Assembly: GCA_903839405.1 (NCBI GenBank)
Contig: CAIMCD010000027.1
Coordinates: 60,905-124,904 of the forward strand
Length of the DNA: 64,000 nucleotides
Source of the DNA: an uncultured Chlorobiaceae bacterium
GTDB taxonomy: Bacteria > Bacteroidota > Chlorobiia > Chlorobiales > Chlorobiaceae
Reading direction: 5' to 3'
Shown here: positions 27,636 through 38,723 of the stretch, one piece after another
Layout of the letters: every line of letters starts with the position of its first letter
Position numbering within the stretch: the first letter of the stretch is position 1
Notes under the pieces: generated by a model
Seen by the model: the letters and a program-made list of their open reading frames with translations, nothing else
What the model was told of the DNA's origin: nothing
The model's database searches: none
Program-made: the position numbers and the translations under genes

Positions 27636-30600
27636 ATGCAATTTGTAGCCAAAGGACCCGATATTCCTGATGAGCTTCTGCAAGCTCATGAGGAAGGTCA
27701 AGTGGTGTTTTTCTGTGGTGCAGGAATTTCCTACCCCGCTGGACTGCCGGGGTTCAAGGGACTTGTAGAGGCTCTCTACACGCGTGTAGGGGAACGCCCT
27801 GACGATATCGAAAAATCTTTTATTGACAAAAGCCAGTTTGATCAAGCTATTGGTCACTTCGAGCACCGAATTCAGGGTGGAAGACGCAGTGTTCGGCGTC
27901 ATCTGAAAACAATTCTACAGCCCGACTTATTACGGTTTAGATCCCGGACGACGCATCTTGCACTTTTGACACTTGGACGGAGGCGCGCTGATAATAGCTT
28001 GCGGTTGGTTACTACCAATTTCGACACCCTTTTCGAAATGGCCCGAGATCACTATAACCTGCCTGATTTCACCGTATATCCTGACCCTCCTGCTCGTGAG
28101 CGATGGGAAGGTTTGGTATATCTCCATGGTCGGATGTCAGCAGAATCTTCGCAAGACGATCTTGACAGGCTTACTCTATCTGATGGCGATTTCGGGCAGG
28201 CCTATCTGACGGAAGCCTGGGCCTCGCGCTTCATGTCGGCGCTGTTTCGCAAGTACATTCTTTGCTTTGTGGGTTACAGCATTGATGATCCTGTACTTCG
28301 CTACATGACAGCTGCACATGCACTGGGAGACGGGGGCGAAAAGATGTTTGCGTTCGCTCCATTTATACCGGGAAAAGAGGGAGATCAGACCCAGGCGTGG
28401 TATTCAAAGAACGTCATACCGATACTTTATAGCGAAGCCAATGCCCATCGCAAGCTTCACCAGACGCTCCATATGTGGGCCTCAATTTACCGGGACGGGG
28501 TTAAAGGGCGAGAGCGGGTTGTCGCAGCTCTTGCGCATCGTAATCCGAAATTATCGGTACCGCAGCAGGACGATTTTGTTGGTCGTATGCTTTGGGCTTT
28601 ATCGGATGAATCCAGGCTGCCAGCCAAGCGCTTCGCGGAATTCAATCCTGTTCCGCCACTGGAGTGGCTTGAGGCTTTCTCGGAAGATCGATACCAACAC
28701 TGCGATCTTGAACGTTTTGGTGTGCCTCCTCTTGCTAACGTGAATAATAAGATTGTCTTCAGCTTCATCCGCCGGCCTGCGCCCTATAACCTTGCGCCGT
28801 TGATGTCTTTGGTATCTGGAGGCGTCGCTGACAGCAAATTGGATAAGGTGCTATATCAAATTGCTCGTTGGCTGGTGCGGCATTTGAACGACCCCGCATT
28901 GATCCTGTGGTTGGCGCAGCGAGGCGCTCAGCCTCATGAATCATTGATTTATTGGATTGAGAATGAGTTAGACCGATTTAGCCTGCTGGAGCAAGAGGGG
29001 AAAATAGATGAACTCGAAGAAATTCGTGCCAATGCTCCGAATGCAATCCCATCGATATTGATACGTAAACTTTGGCGTTTAATGTTGAGTGGGCGAGTCA
29101 AATCTTCGGAGAACAATCTGGGCCTTTACAATTGGAAACGACGCCTCGAACGCGATGGTTTGACTTTCACGCTTCGTCTGGAGTTGCGAGAATTGCTTGC
29201 GCCAAAAATTGTGTTGAAGGAACCATTTCGCTGGAGCGAGAACGCTGAGCAAGCCAGTGCTTCAGTGCCCCAAACCGTTGGTTGGGAGTTAGTACTTGCA
29301 ACTGATCACATCCGTGCAGCTATCAGTGAGTTAGAGAAAGTGGATCATTGGCATAAGGCGTTGCCGCTTTTGATCGATGATTTGCAGCAATTGCTTCGTG
29401 ATGCGCTTGACCTGTTCCGAGAACTGGATAAAGCGAATGATCGCGAAGATCGCTCAAATTGGTATTTACCCTCTATCAGCCCACTCGGGCAAAATCATGC
29501 TTATAGGGAATGGGTCGTGCTGATCGAGTTGCTTCGTGATGCGTGGCTTGCAGTCCGTAAGATCGACCCATTGCGCGCAACCCGCATAGCTCAAGGATGG
29601 TTTACTTTGCCGTACCCGACCTTCAAGCGATTGGCGCTATTTGCCGCCAGCCACGATGGCTGTATTCCAGGGGATCAATGGGTAGATTGGCTTTTGTCCG
29701 ACAACTCATGGTGGTTGTGGTCGTCTGCAATTCAGAGCGAAACGTTCTCTCTGCTCGCTACGCAAGGTGTCCATCTTACTCGGGATGCCAGAGCAAAATT
29801 GGAGATGGCAATTCTTGCCGGATTACCGATTACTATGTTCAGGAATGACATCGACCCTGACCGTTTGCAGTCAATCGTGGGGTTATATCTTGTCAAGCTG
29901 AAAGAAAGTGGTGGCAATCTCGGCAACGCCGCCTTGCAGCGGTTGAATGATTTGTCGGCAGCGAATCCGGAATGGACTCAGGCAAGCAACGACAGCAATA
30001 AACATACAAGAAGCATTGAGCCTGCTTTACGCAATCGTTATGAACTGGTTGATTGGCTGAAGCAACCGCAATCTTCCGAGTATCTTTTTCACCAAGACAA
30101 CTGGTGTGAGACGTGTCGCACAAGGTTTTTTCATTGTGCCTATGCCCTTTGCGATCTTGCCAAAGAGGATCTTTGGCCTTCTGGCCGTTGGAACGAGGCA
30201 TTGCAGGTATGGAGTGAGGAGGGGCGGGTAATGCGTTCGTGGAGATTTGTTGCCCCGCTTGTTCAAATCATGCCTGACAAAGTTTTTCAGGAAATTGCGC
30301 ATAGCGTATCGTGGTGGTTGGAGGCTATTTCAAAATCAATAGATAGGCATGAAGCTATTTTTCTTGATTTGTGCAGCCGCGTGCTTACTCTCCCGTATCA
30401 GGAAAATCCAGATAAGGGTACATCAGGAGTAACAAGTGCGATCAATCATCCAATAGGCCAAGTTACTCGAGCGTTGTTGAATCAGTGGTTCAAACGCGAG
30501 TTAAATGACAACGACAAGTTGCCCGGCGAGTTGGAGCCGTCGTTCACGAATATTTGTGACTCGCTAAAGGAATCGTTCCGTCATGGTCGGGTTGTACTTG

Positions 30601-31361
30601 CATCGAAGCTGATCACACTATTCCGCGTAGATCAGGCTTGGACAGAGGCACACTTGTTGCCGTTGTTCGACTGGACCGCCAACCCGGTTGAGGCGCAAGC
30701 GGTTTGGAATGGTTTTCTGTGGTCACCACGACTCTATCCTCCATTGCTAATTGCATTCAAAGAGCAGTTTCTCGATACCGCTCGCCACTACACAGAGTTG
30801 GGTGAACTTGGTAATCAATTTGTGGCATTCCTGACCTATGCTGCGTTAGAACCGCCGGATACTTATACATTCACGGATTTCAGGGATGCCATTGAGGTTT
30901 TGCCACAGCAAGGCTTGGATGAATCGGCGCGGGCACTCTTTCAGGCACTGGAAGGGGCAGGAGAGCAACGAGAGGAGTACTGGAAAAATCGTATCCAGCT
31001 TTTCTGGCAAAACATTTGGCCTAAATCCCGCGAACGGGCTTCACATGGTGTTGCCAACTCACTCGCTCTGTTGAGCATAGCCGCGCGCGGCGAATTTCCT
31101 TCTGCCTTGTCTACAGTTTTGGACTGGCTACGACCGATTGAGCATTCGGATTACGTTGTGGAGCGTCTCCACGAATCTGGCTTGGCAAAACGTTTTCCCG
31201 AAGATTCTCTTAAACTTCTTGATACAATTCTCATTGTTCAACCATGGGCACCTTTGGAATTGAGGCAATGCCTCGATGAGATTGCGCAGTCAGCTCCCGA
31301 GTTGCGTCAGGACCCCCGCTACCTGCGCTTAGACGAGTACGCTCGTCGGTATGGCTTGTGA
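27636..31361 (+). CDS. Large SIR2-domain protein, probable anti-phage NADase (Dsr1-like)
   Basis: A 1241-residue protein. The N-terminal SIR2-like domain (about 20-330) has the NAD-binding loop FFCGAGIS (residues 25-32), TTNFD with Asn128, and LHG with His164, the catalytic residues expected of an NAD-cleaving sirtuin. Next come FVGYSIDDPVLRYM and a large alpha-helical region with no further named motif, resembling the DUF4020-type C-terminal part of defence-associated sirtuins such as Dsr1. Such proteins deplete NAD after phage infection. The start is the ATG at 27636, 155 bases after nrdJ; an upstream in-frame ATG (27492) lacks family support. It converges with an HTH gene 3 bases after its stop. 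The Dsr1 assignment is inference. Confidence 0.8.
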   Translation: MQFVAKGPDIPDELLQAHEEGQVVFFCGAGISYPAGLPGFKGLVEALYTRVGERPDDIEKSFIDKSQFDQAIGHFEHRIQGGRRSVRRHLKTILQPDLLRFRSRTTHLALLTLGRRRADNSLRLVTTNFDTLFEMARDHYNLPDFTVYPDPPARERWEGLVYLHGRMSAESSQDDLDRLTLSDGDFGQAYLTEAWASRFMSALFRKYILCFVGYSIDDPVLRYMTAAHALGDGGEKMFAFAPFIPGKEGDQTQAWYSKNVIPILYSEANAHRKLHQTLHMWASIYRDGVKGRERVVAALAHRNPKLSVPQQDDFVGRMLWALSDESRLPAKRFAEFNPVPPLEWLEAFSEDRYQHCDLERFGVPPLANVNNKIVFSFIRRPAPYNLAPLMSLVSGGVADSKLDKVLYQIARWLVRHLNDPALILWLAQRGAQPHESLIYWIENELDRFSLLEQEGKIDELEEIRANAPNAIPSILIRKLWRLMLSGRVKSSENNLGLYNWKRRLERDGLTFTLRLELRELLAPKIVLKEPFRWSENAEQASASVPQTVGWELVLATDHIRAAISELEKVDHWHKALPLLIDDLQQLLRDALDLFRELDKANDREDRSNWYLPSISPLGQNHAYREWVVLIELLRDAWLAVRKIDPLRATRIAQGWFTLPYPTFKRLALFAASHDGCIPGDQWVDWLLSDNSWWLWSSAIQSETFSLLATQGVHLTRDARAKLEMAILAGLPITMFRNDIDPDRLQSIVGLYLVKLKESGGNLGNAALQRLNDLSAANPEWTQASNDSNKHTRSIEPALRNRYELVDWLKQPQSSEYLFHQDNWCETCRTRFFHCAYALCDLAKEDLWPSGRWNEALQVWSEEGRVMRSWRFVAPLVQIMPDKVFQEIAHSVSWWLEAISKSIDRHEAIFLDLCSRVLTLPYQENPDKGTSGVTSAINHPIGQVTRALLNQWFKRELNDNDKLPGELEPSFTNICDSLKESFRHGRVVLASKLITLFRVDQAWTEAHLLPLFDWTANPVEAQAVWNGFLWSPRLYPPLLIAFKEQFLDTARHYTELGELGNQFVAFLTYAALEPPDTYTFTDFRDAIEVLPQQGLDESARALFQALEGAGEQREEYWKNRIQLFWQNIWPKSRERASHGVANSLALLSIAARGEFPSALSTVLDWLRPIEHSDYVVERLHESGLAKRFPEDSLKLLDTILIVQPWAPLELRQCLDEIAQSAPELRQDPRYLRLDEYARRYGL

Positions 31362-31364
31362 ACC

Positions 31365-31613
31365 TTACATGTTCTGCATCTCGTTGAGTAAATCAGGATG
31401 TCGGTCTATGAGTTTCAATAACTTGACCAACGGTGCCGGGGGGCGGGTTTCGCCGCGTTCATATCGCGAAAATGCCACTTTACCGATACCGAACGCCGAG
31501 GCAAGCTTTGCCTGAGTGATGTTCAGTTTTTTTCGGATACGTCGAATCTCTGCACCCGGATCACCTTTTACGGCTCTCACCAATCCTTCCTGAGCCTCCA
31601 TCCTGCTGACCAT
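31365..31613 (-). CDS. HTH protein, MqsA/YgiT-type DNA-binding part only
   Basis: An 82-residue helix-turn-helix protein. AEIRRIRKKLNITQAKLASA, FSRYERGETRPP and LLKLIDRHPDLL match the C-terminal DNA-binding domain of MqsA (YgiT) antitoxins. The N-terminal zinc-binding CxxC domain is missing and no MqsR-like toxin lies upstream. It converges tail-to-tail with the SIR2 gene (3 bases between stops) and may be a truncated antitoxin or a regulator. Confidence 0.8.
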   Translation of the reverse strand: MVSRMEAQEGLVRAVKGDPGAEIRRIRKKLNITQAKLASAFGIGKVAFSRYERGETRPPAPLVKLLKLIDRHPDLLNEMQNM

Positions 31614-31674
31614 CGCGTTTGTTCCTTATGGTATGCAGCTTATTCGAGGTACAGATCAGCGAAACTAACTCCAT

Positions 31675-32268
31675 TTACCCATCGCAATAGGAGCGTACCC
31701 GGAATGATGCTCCCAGTGAAAGAGCCAAAGCTTTACAGGCTTCCACATTGATCGAGGGGAGAAGGACTATACTTGCAATGACTTCCGGTATTGCTGCTGC
31801 GGCCAGACGGATGAAGTCGCAGACCGCCGCAAAGCCGGCAGCCCCGAATGGGCTATGGCATAAGCGCATGTAGGTTTCAGCATCAGCGGCATTTAAACTG
31901 ACCGAAAGAGAGTCCACTATGCCAACAAGCTCAGGAATGATGTTCCGGCCATGCACCAGATTCGCCTGTCCGTCGGTATTGATCCGAACACGAATGCTGT
32001 ATTTCTGCTTGACTGCGGCAGCAACCTGCTTGACCATTTCCAACCGGAGCAATGACTCCCCATACCCGCAAAAAACAACCTCGTCGAAATTTCTGAATGC
32101 ATCAATGGCCGCCATGATCTCATCGAATGATGGCTCGGTGATGAGAAAGAGGTCGTTTTCATGGAATGTTCTGCTGTTGAATTTAATGCAGAACGTGCAG
32201 TCGTTTGAACATTGGTTGGTAATGTTCAGGTAGAGCGACTTTCCGATCGGGTATGCAATAGTGGGCAT
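31675..32268 (-). CDS. Radical SAM protein, TatD-associated family
   Basis: A 197-residue radical SAM enzyme with the cluster motif CxxxCxxC (Cys20, Cys24, Cys27; NQCSNDCTFCIKF). YGESLLRLEMV and RINTDGQANLVHG are typical of the small TatD-linked radical SAM family. The protein is short, like its family, and ends RVRSYCDG. No tatD is next to it in the window. The substrate is unknown. Confidence 0.8.
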   Translation of the reverse strand: MPTIAYPIGKSLYLNITNQCSNDCTFCIKFNSRTFHENDLFLITEPSFDEIMAAIDAFRNFDEVVFCGYGESLLRLEMVKQVAAAVKQKYSIRVRINTDGQANLVHGRNIIPELVGIVDSLSVSLNAADAETYMRLCHSPFGAAGFAAVCDFIRLAAAAIPEVIASIVLLPSINVEACKALALSLGASFRVRSYCDG

Positions 32269-32319
32269 TATTCGTGAGTCATGGAGAGAAAAAAAAGCAT
32301 GAAGGTAATATATAAAAAC

Positions 32320-32405
32320 AACTCAAAGGATGCCTTCGCTGACGCCCTGTCAGGGTATCCACGGGGGATACCCCTACGGGATGTTATTCACAAGGGATTA
32401 CAAGG
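32320..32405. repeat. Hairpin repeat with AAGGGATTACA motif
   Basis: GGGTATCC-ACGG-GGGATACCC near 32355-32376 forms a hairpin, followed by CCCCTACGGG and CAAGGGATTACAAGGGGG. This resembles the palindrome units at 20757-20873. It lies in the gap before ftsE and its end overlaps the gene's last codons. Confidence 0.5.
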
Positions 32406-33105
32406 GGGTGGCGCACGCGGTTGGTCGGAAGCCGGTGGCGGAGTGTTCGATGATGGCTTCGATCAGGTTCATGTTGGCGATCTGCAGGGTTCTTGAGGCA
32501 GAGTGGCGCACCAGCTCATAGTCGTGGGTGCCGATAATGACGATGATCCCTTTCTGGTTGATCCGTTTCAGATAGTCCAAAATCTCCAGCGAGGTGTCGG
32601 GGTCGAGGTTGCCGGTTGGTTCGTCGGCCAGAATCACCAGCGGCTCGCGCACGAGAGCCCTGGCGATGGAGATGCGCTGCTGCTCTCCTCCCGACATGCG
32701 CAGCGGCATCTGTTTGGCGGCATGTTCAAGGCCCACACTTTCAAGTGCGTGCATCACCTTCTCCTTGATCAGCTTCTCCTTTGTGCCGGTTACCTGCAGC
32801 ACAAAGGCCAGATTATCGTAAACGTTGCGGTCTTCGAGCAGACGGAAATCCTGGAAAACAATGCCGAGTTTGCGGCGCAGGTGAGGAATCTGGCGCTTTT
32901 TTATGGTGCGTGAACTGTATCCGGCAATCCGGATCTCTCCTCGTTTAGGCCGGATCTCCATGTAGAGCGACTTGAGCAGGGTCGATTTACCGCTGCCGCT
33001 TTTGCCGACAATATAGACCAGTTCGCCGGGCTCGATGGTCAGGTTGAGGTTTTTAAAAAGCGGTTTTTTATCGAGTTCAAGGTCAACGTCAAGAAATGAG
33101 ATCAT
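32398..33105 (-). CDS. ftsE: FtsE-like cell-division ABC ATPase
   Basis: A 235-residue ABC ATPase. Walker A is GKSGSGKST (34-42), the Q-loop is in [10 protein letters not shown], the signature is MSGGEQQRI and Walker B is [10 protein letters not shown], with the H-loop in [10 protein letters not shown]. FtsE works with FtsX at the division site to control wall hydrolases. FtsX is not next to it, and the last 20 or so residues extend past the core. Its ATG overlaps the pdxA stop (ATGA), so it is coupled to pdxA. A LolD-type assignment is the main alternative. Confidence 0.78.
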   Translation of the reverse strand: MISFLDVDLELDKKPLFKNLNLTIEPGELVYIVGKSGSGKSTLLKSLYMEIRPKRGEIRIAGYSSRTIKKRQIPHLRRKLGIVFQDFRLLEDRNVYDNLAFVLQVTGTKEKLIKEKVMHALESVGLEHAAKQMPLRMSGGEQQRISIARALVREPLVILADEPTGNLDPDTSLEILDYLKRINQKGIIVIIGTHDYELVRHSASRTLQIANMNLIEAIIEHSATGFRPTACATPL

Positions 33106-34154
33106 GGTAGTTCTGCAGTTTGTTTTCGGTTTCGGGCGATCATGATGGCGGCGAGGGTTGCTTCATAACAGCTTCGTTCGGAGGCGACTCCTTTTCCGGC
33201 AATATCAAAGCCGGTGCCGTGATCGGGTGATGTTCTTACAATCGGAAGTGAGAGCGTAACGTTCACTCCGGTATCAAATGCCAGTACCTTGAAGGGGAGC
33301 AGCCCCTGATCGTGATACATGGCAACAACAATATCGTAGTTCCGGTACTGTTTTGCCCCAAAAAAACCATCGGCCGGAAAGGGCCCCTCTACCCGGAGTC
33401 GGCTTGCGAGTCGCTTGAGAGCGGGCGTGATGACCTCCTCCTCTTCATGGCCCATAACACCGCCATCGGAGGCGTGCGGGTTGAGGCCAAGCAGGGCGAT
33501 GCGGGGTGATGGAATCCGGAAATCGGTTTTAAGGGAGCGGTCAAGAGCCAAAAGAAAACCCTCCATATCCATCTCGCAAATCAGGGCAGGAACCCGGCTG
33601 AGGGGTTCGTGAATCGTGGCAAGGGCAACCTTGAGTTCCGTCAGTGGGTCATAGAACATCATGGTGGGGGAGGGCAGGCCGAACATCTTGCCCAGAAAGC
33701 CGGTATGACCGCTCTCCTGATATCCGGCAAGGGCAATCGCTTCCTTGTGGATTGGCGCGGTAACAAGTGCCTCGCACACTCCGCTCCGGCAGAGTTCCGC
33801 CGCCGCCCTGATTGACTCCATGGCCACCCGTCCGGCATCAGCCGAGAGGGTGCCGGGCATGATGCTCTCCGGTTCGGCAATGCTCAGCACCCGGAGAACC
33901 CCGCTCCGGGCCGAATCAAGCTCTGCTCCAACGGCCGCGCTTTCAATTTGCACCAGTTTCACTGGCAGGTCAAGCGCTTCCCGGTAATACTCCATCGCCT
34001 TCATTGAGCCGGCTACAAGAAAAGAGTGGCCGCTCTTCTGCAATTTCAGAAAACTTTTCAGAATGATTTCCGGCCCAATGCCGTTCGGGTCACCGATTGA
34101 CCAGACAATCCGGCACTGTTCAGAGCCTTTTGTATGCATTGGCAATCTTGTCAT
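33102..34154 (-). CDS. pdxA: 4-hydroxythreonine-4-phosphate dehydrogenase PdxA
   Basis: A 350-residue enzyme of pyridoxal phosphate synthesis that oxidises 4-phosphohydroxy-L-threonine. Family marks are SIGDPNGIGPEIILK near the N-terminus, the substrate/NAD region ALVTAPIHKEA and SGHTGFLG, and the metal-binding histidines in MYHDQGLLPFKVLAF. RTSPDHGTGFDIAGKG is the classic C-terminal block. It sits between the DUF4293 gene (overlapping) and ftsE (4-base overlap). The ATG at 34139 is an alternative start. Confidence 0.93.
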   Translation of the reverse strand: MTRLPMHTKGSEQCRIVWSIGDPNGIGPEIILKSFLKLQKSGHSFLVAGSMKAMEYYREALDLPVKLVQIESAAVGAELDSARSGVLRVLSIAEPESIMPGTLSADAGRVAMESIRAAAELCRSGVCEALVTAPIHKEAIALAGYQESGHTGFLGKMFGLPSPTMMFYDPLTELKVALATIHEPLSRVPALICEMDMEGFLLALDRSLKTDFRIPSPRIALLGLNPHASDGGVMGHEEEEVITPALKRLASRLRVEGPFPADGFFGAKQYRNYDIVVAMYHDQGLLPFKVLAFDTGVNVTLSLPIVRTSPDHGTGFDIAGKGVASERSCYEATLAAIMIARNRKQTAELP

Positions 34155-34584
34155 CCTTTTGAACCCCTTTCAGGGCGAGAAAGAGGAGTATGGGTTCCGG
34201 CAAAAGCATGAAAAAACCTGCTTCAGGTCGGTGGGTTACTGCCGTGCCGATACCCTGAAAATAGAGGTTCATGAAGTGTGCAGCGGTAAGGCCTGAAAAA
34301 AGGTCGCCGAAAAAGAGCAGGACGGCGAGCAGGATCAGTTTTCTCTGGAGTGCACGGTTGCTATAGAGAAAAATGGCGGCAAGCGAGACCATGGCGGTCA
34401 AGGGCGAAAAGAGCCCGGCCGCATAGCTGCTGGTGACCTCCATCATGCCAGCCGGAGGAAAGGGCGCAAAATCCGCAATGAAAAAGAGCTTTCCGGCGCT
34501 GAAGCTCCAGAAAGGAAACGAGATGCTTGCCAGGGCGAGCAAACCGGCAAGAAAGAGGTAAAGATTTTGAATTCTGGCTACCAT
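34120..34584 (-). CDS. DUF4293-type membrane protein
   Basis: A small membrane protein with four hydrophobic helices, beginning MVARIQNLYLFLAGLLALAS. The order and spacing fit DUF4293, a family of Bacteroidota and Chlorobiota membrane proteins of unknown function. The chosen start is ATG 34584, which matches the family opening; ATG 34608 adds eight residues. Its 3' end overlaps pdxA by 35 bases, so the two genes form an operon with ftsE. Confidence 0.75.
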   Translation of the reverse strand: MVARIQNLYLFLAGLLALASISFPFWSFSAGKLFFIADFAPFPPAGMMEVTSSYAAGLFSPLTAMVSLAAIFLYSNRALQRKLILLAVLLFFGDLFSGLTAAHFMNLYFQGIGTAVTHRPEAGFFMLLPEPILLFLALKGVQKDDKIANAYKRL

Positions 34585-34773
34585 TGTGTTATGGCGGTTA
34601 AAAGTCATTAAAACAAGTGTTTTTAATATACATAATCAGCACAAAAGAGAGCTGCTGGAAAAAAACTTTGCTTGTTTCGGCTTTATAGATGGAGGGTGTT
34701 GACGGATGAAGTTTTTTCCGGGATGCTGCGGGTCGGAACAGGTGGGGAGAGAGGGTTTATTTGATGATAACGA

Positions 34774-34802
34774 GAAATTGCCATGCATGGCATGGCAATT
34801 TC
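34774..34802. terminator. Palindromic hairpin downstream of the 144-residue hypothetical
   Basis: A perfect 13-bp stem (34774-34786 with 34790-34802) has a 3-base loop. It lies 41 bases after the stop of the minus-strand gene at 34843. No strong T-run follows. Confidence 0.5.
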
Positions 34803-34842
34803 CGCGAATGAAGAGCGTTTTGGAGTGTCAGACAAGCAGAGC

Positions 34843-35277
34843 TTACTTGAAAAACTTGTCCAAGGTGTAAGTCTGCCGATCAATTTCAATGGCGAGCTGG
34901 CGGTGCAGTGAATCATAAAAGACCGGGATATCGCGCATGGTCCACTTGACACCGCGATTGTCAAAGTCAATGACATAGCGGTTCTCGTTATCAAGCACCA
35001 GCTTTTTGATGTCAATGGCGATATCGGGCTGTGTGGTCAGCACCCAAAGCTCAATTTCACCCGAAATAATTTTATTGATGATCTCTGGCGTCGGTGATAA
35101 TTTCCGGCGTCCGGCAGCCGGGCTTATCTCAATCTGAAGCTTGTCGTTCCGGTCTCTTTTTGCAGAGGTGATAAAATATTTTGCTGCTTTATGAACCGCA
35201 TTGCCTGACCAGGGTCCTGATGTACTTGCTCTTACCTGGTTTGGAGCGGTATTGGGACGACTGAGCTGAGGTTGCAT
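34843..35277 (-). CDS. Hypothetical protein
   Basis: A 144-residue soluble protein with no recognised domain. The N-terminal 35 residues are low-complexity ([18 protein letters not shown]). The rest alternates hydrophobic strands and charged turns ([40 protein letters not shown]). It has normal composition for the neighbourhood and is flanked on both sides by palindromic hairpins, so it is probably a single-gene unit. Confidence 0.6.
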   Translation of the reverse strand: MQPQLSRPNTAPNQVRASTSGPWSGNAVHKAAKYFITSAKRDRNDKLQIEISPAAGRRKLSPTPEIINKIISGEIELWVLTTQPDIAIDIKKLVLDNENRYVIDFDNRGVKWTMRDIPVFYDSLHRQLAIEIDRQTYTLDKFFK

Positions 35278-35365
35278 TGCTTATGCACGGTTAGAGTTTG
35301 CAAATAGAACACCTGCTGATGCTTATGGGCTTTGATTTGTTTGTAAATTAGTAAAACATAGGATA

Positions 35366-35402
35366 AATAACAAAGGGATTCATGGTGAATCCCTTTGTTA
35401 TT
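35366..35402. terminator. Bidirectional-looking terminator downstream of dnaK
   Basis: A perfect 17-bp stem (35366-35382 with 35386-35402) with a 3-base loop, A-rich on one side and T-rich on the other. It lies 28 bases after the dnaK stop on the minus strand. Confidence 0.85.
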
Positions 35403-35430
35403 GCTTGCCATTTTCCCCTTTTGAGGTGGC

Positions 35431-37419
<1,989 letters not shown>

Positions 37420-37434
37420 TTAAAATATATATGA

Positions 37435-37836
37435 TTACCTGATCGAGATCTCTTTCTTTTTCTTTACCGGTACAGCTTTTGGCAGGGTTACAAGGAGCAT
37501 CCCGTTCTCAAAATCTGCATTAATATGTTCCTGATCAATGATTTCACCCAGATTGAAGCTTCGTGAAAAACTTCCATAGGTTCTCTCGATACGGTGGAAA
37601 TCCTTTTTGTTCTCTTCCGATTCCTGTTTTCTTTCTGCCTTAATGGTCAGGACATCATCTTCAATATTGAGTGTAATCTGCTCCTTGGCGATACCCGGAA
37701 GCTCGGCATCAATATAAAATGCCGATTCATCTTCGGAAATATCAACATTAAAGGCTGCCGCTGCAGAGGGAGCGGGTGTGCCTGACCAGATATCTTCAAA
37801 CAGCTTCAGTGGATCTTTTGATAATTTTACCAGCAT
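37435..37836 (-). CDS. Small heat-shock protein Hsp20
   Basis: A 133-residue Hsp20/alpha-crystallin family holdase. The alpha-crystallin domain covers about 27-125 ([20 protein letters not shown], then [19 protein letters not shown]). The C-terminal ITVLPKAVP-like tail appears as [20 protein letters not shown], with the I-x-I motif present as ISIR. It lies upstream of dnaK on the same strand with its own terminator between them. Stress induction is expected from the family, but no CIRCE element is seen. Confidence 0.92.
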   Translation of the reverse strand: MLVKLSKDPLKLFEDIWSGTPAPSAAAAFNVDISEDESAFYIDAELPGIAKEQITLNIEDDVLTIKAERKQESEENKKDFHRIERTYGSFSRSFNLGEIIDQEHINADFENGMLLVTLPKAVPVKKKKEISIR

Positions 37837-38057
37837 GGTACTCTCCTTGACTACTTTTTTTGATTACAGCAATGATTGATCTATTACCGGTTCACAGATA
37901 ATAAATATCAAATACCGTGCCAAAGGAGGAATGTGGTGTTTGGAGGGCTCTTGGTTGTCAGAAATGACGAGTTGTTGGTAAAAATGTCACACTATGCTCT
38001 ATGAGTATGTAAAACTGTCACACAGTGGAGTGGGGGTGACGGCAATCCGGAAGGTTT

Positions 38058-38341
38058 TCAACGACACTTTGTGAAATCGAAAAATGCGTAGATAATGTTC
38101 TCGTCAGCAATGCGGTAAAAGCATTTCAGACCTTCTGTTCTGCGGTTCACGATACCATTGCCAGTGCATGAGGGCAAGGTGCTTGGAGATGTTTGCCTGG
38201 CTTGGGTTGATTTCCCTGACAATTTCCTGTACCGAATGTTCCCGGTTCACACAGGAGTCGCTCTATTTTCAGTTTCATTGGTTCGGAGAGCAGTTTGAAG
38301 CGGATTGAAACGGTATCAAGCATCTCGTCCGGCATGTTCAT
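38058..38341 (-). pseudogene. ArsR-family regulator broken by two frameshifts
   Basis: Reading the minus strand, frame 1 gives [20 protein letters not shown] and KLKIERLL. The next frame then gives the HTH part [20 protein letters not shown] and KHLALM. The third frame gives [20 protein letters not shown] and [14 protein letters not shown], ending at TGA 38058-38060. Joined, these make a complete ArsR winged-helix regulator of about 90 residues. Two single-base indels are needed: one between the dimerisation part and the HTH, and one after KHLALM. It is either a pseudogene or has two sequencing errors. Confidence 0.82.
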
Positions 38342-38434
38342 GCGCTACTTTTTTACCTCTTCTTCTATGATGGTAATCTTTTTGCTCATGACAAGCCGGT
38401 TACTGCAAGGGGGGAACAATCCGTTTTGCAGGGG

Positions 38435-38692
38435 TTATTCATAGAGAAGGCTCTCCTCGTGCTCTTTTGTACTGAAGCCGGTGAGTTGCATGATTGAATT
38501 AATCAGCGACTGAGGAGCTTTAAACTGTACCACCCGTTCCTTGATAATCAGCTTGGTTTTTTTTGCTTCTCCAAGCTCCTCATGGCACTCCTTGCATTCC
38601 GAGAGGTGTTGAAGAAACTCCTGTTCTTCTTTCAGGGTAAGCTCACCGTCCACTGCGGCACTCATGAGTACGCGGGCTTTTTTGCAGTTCAT
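38435..38692 (-). CDS. Zinc-finger anti-sigma factor
   Basis: An 85-residue anti-sigma factor with the ZAS motif: NCKKARVLMSAAVDGELTLK, then FLQHLSECKECHEEL with H-x3-C-x2-C. It should hold the sigma factor encoded just upstream inactive until a redox or zinc signal arrives. The ATG at 38692 starts the conserved domain. An upstream ATG at 38749 has an AAGGA ribosome site and overlaps the sigma gene, so a longer protein (104 residues) with translational coupling is also possible. Confidence 0.82.
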   Translation of the reverse strand: MNCKKARVLMSAAVDGELTLKEEQEFLQHLSECKECHEELGEAKKTKLIIKERVVQFKAPQSLINSIMQLTGFSTKEHEESLLYE

Positions 38693-38723
38693 AGGTAAAA
38701 AAAGTTTTGGCGTATGGGGTTTA

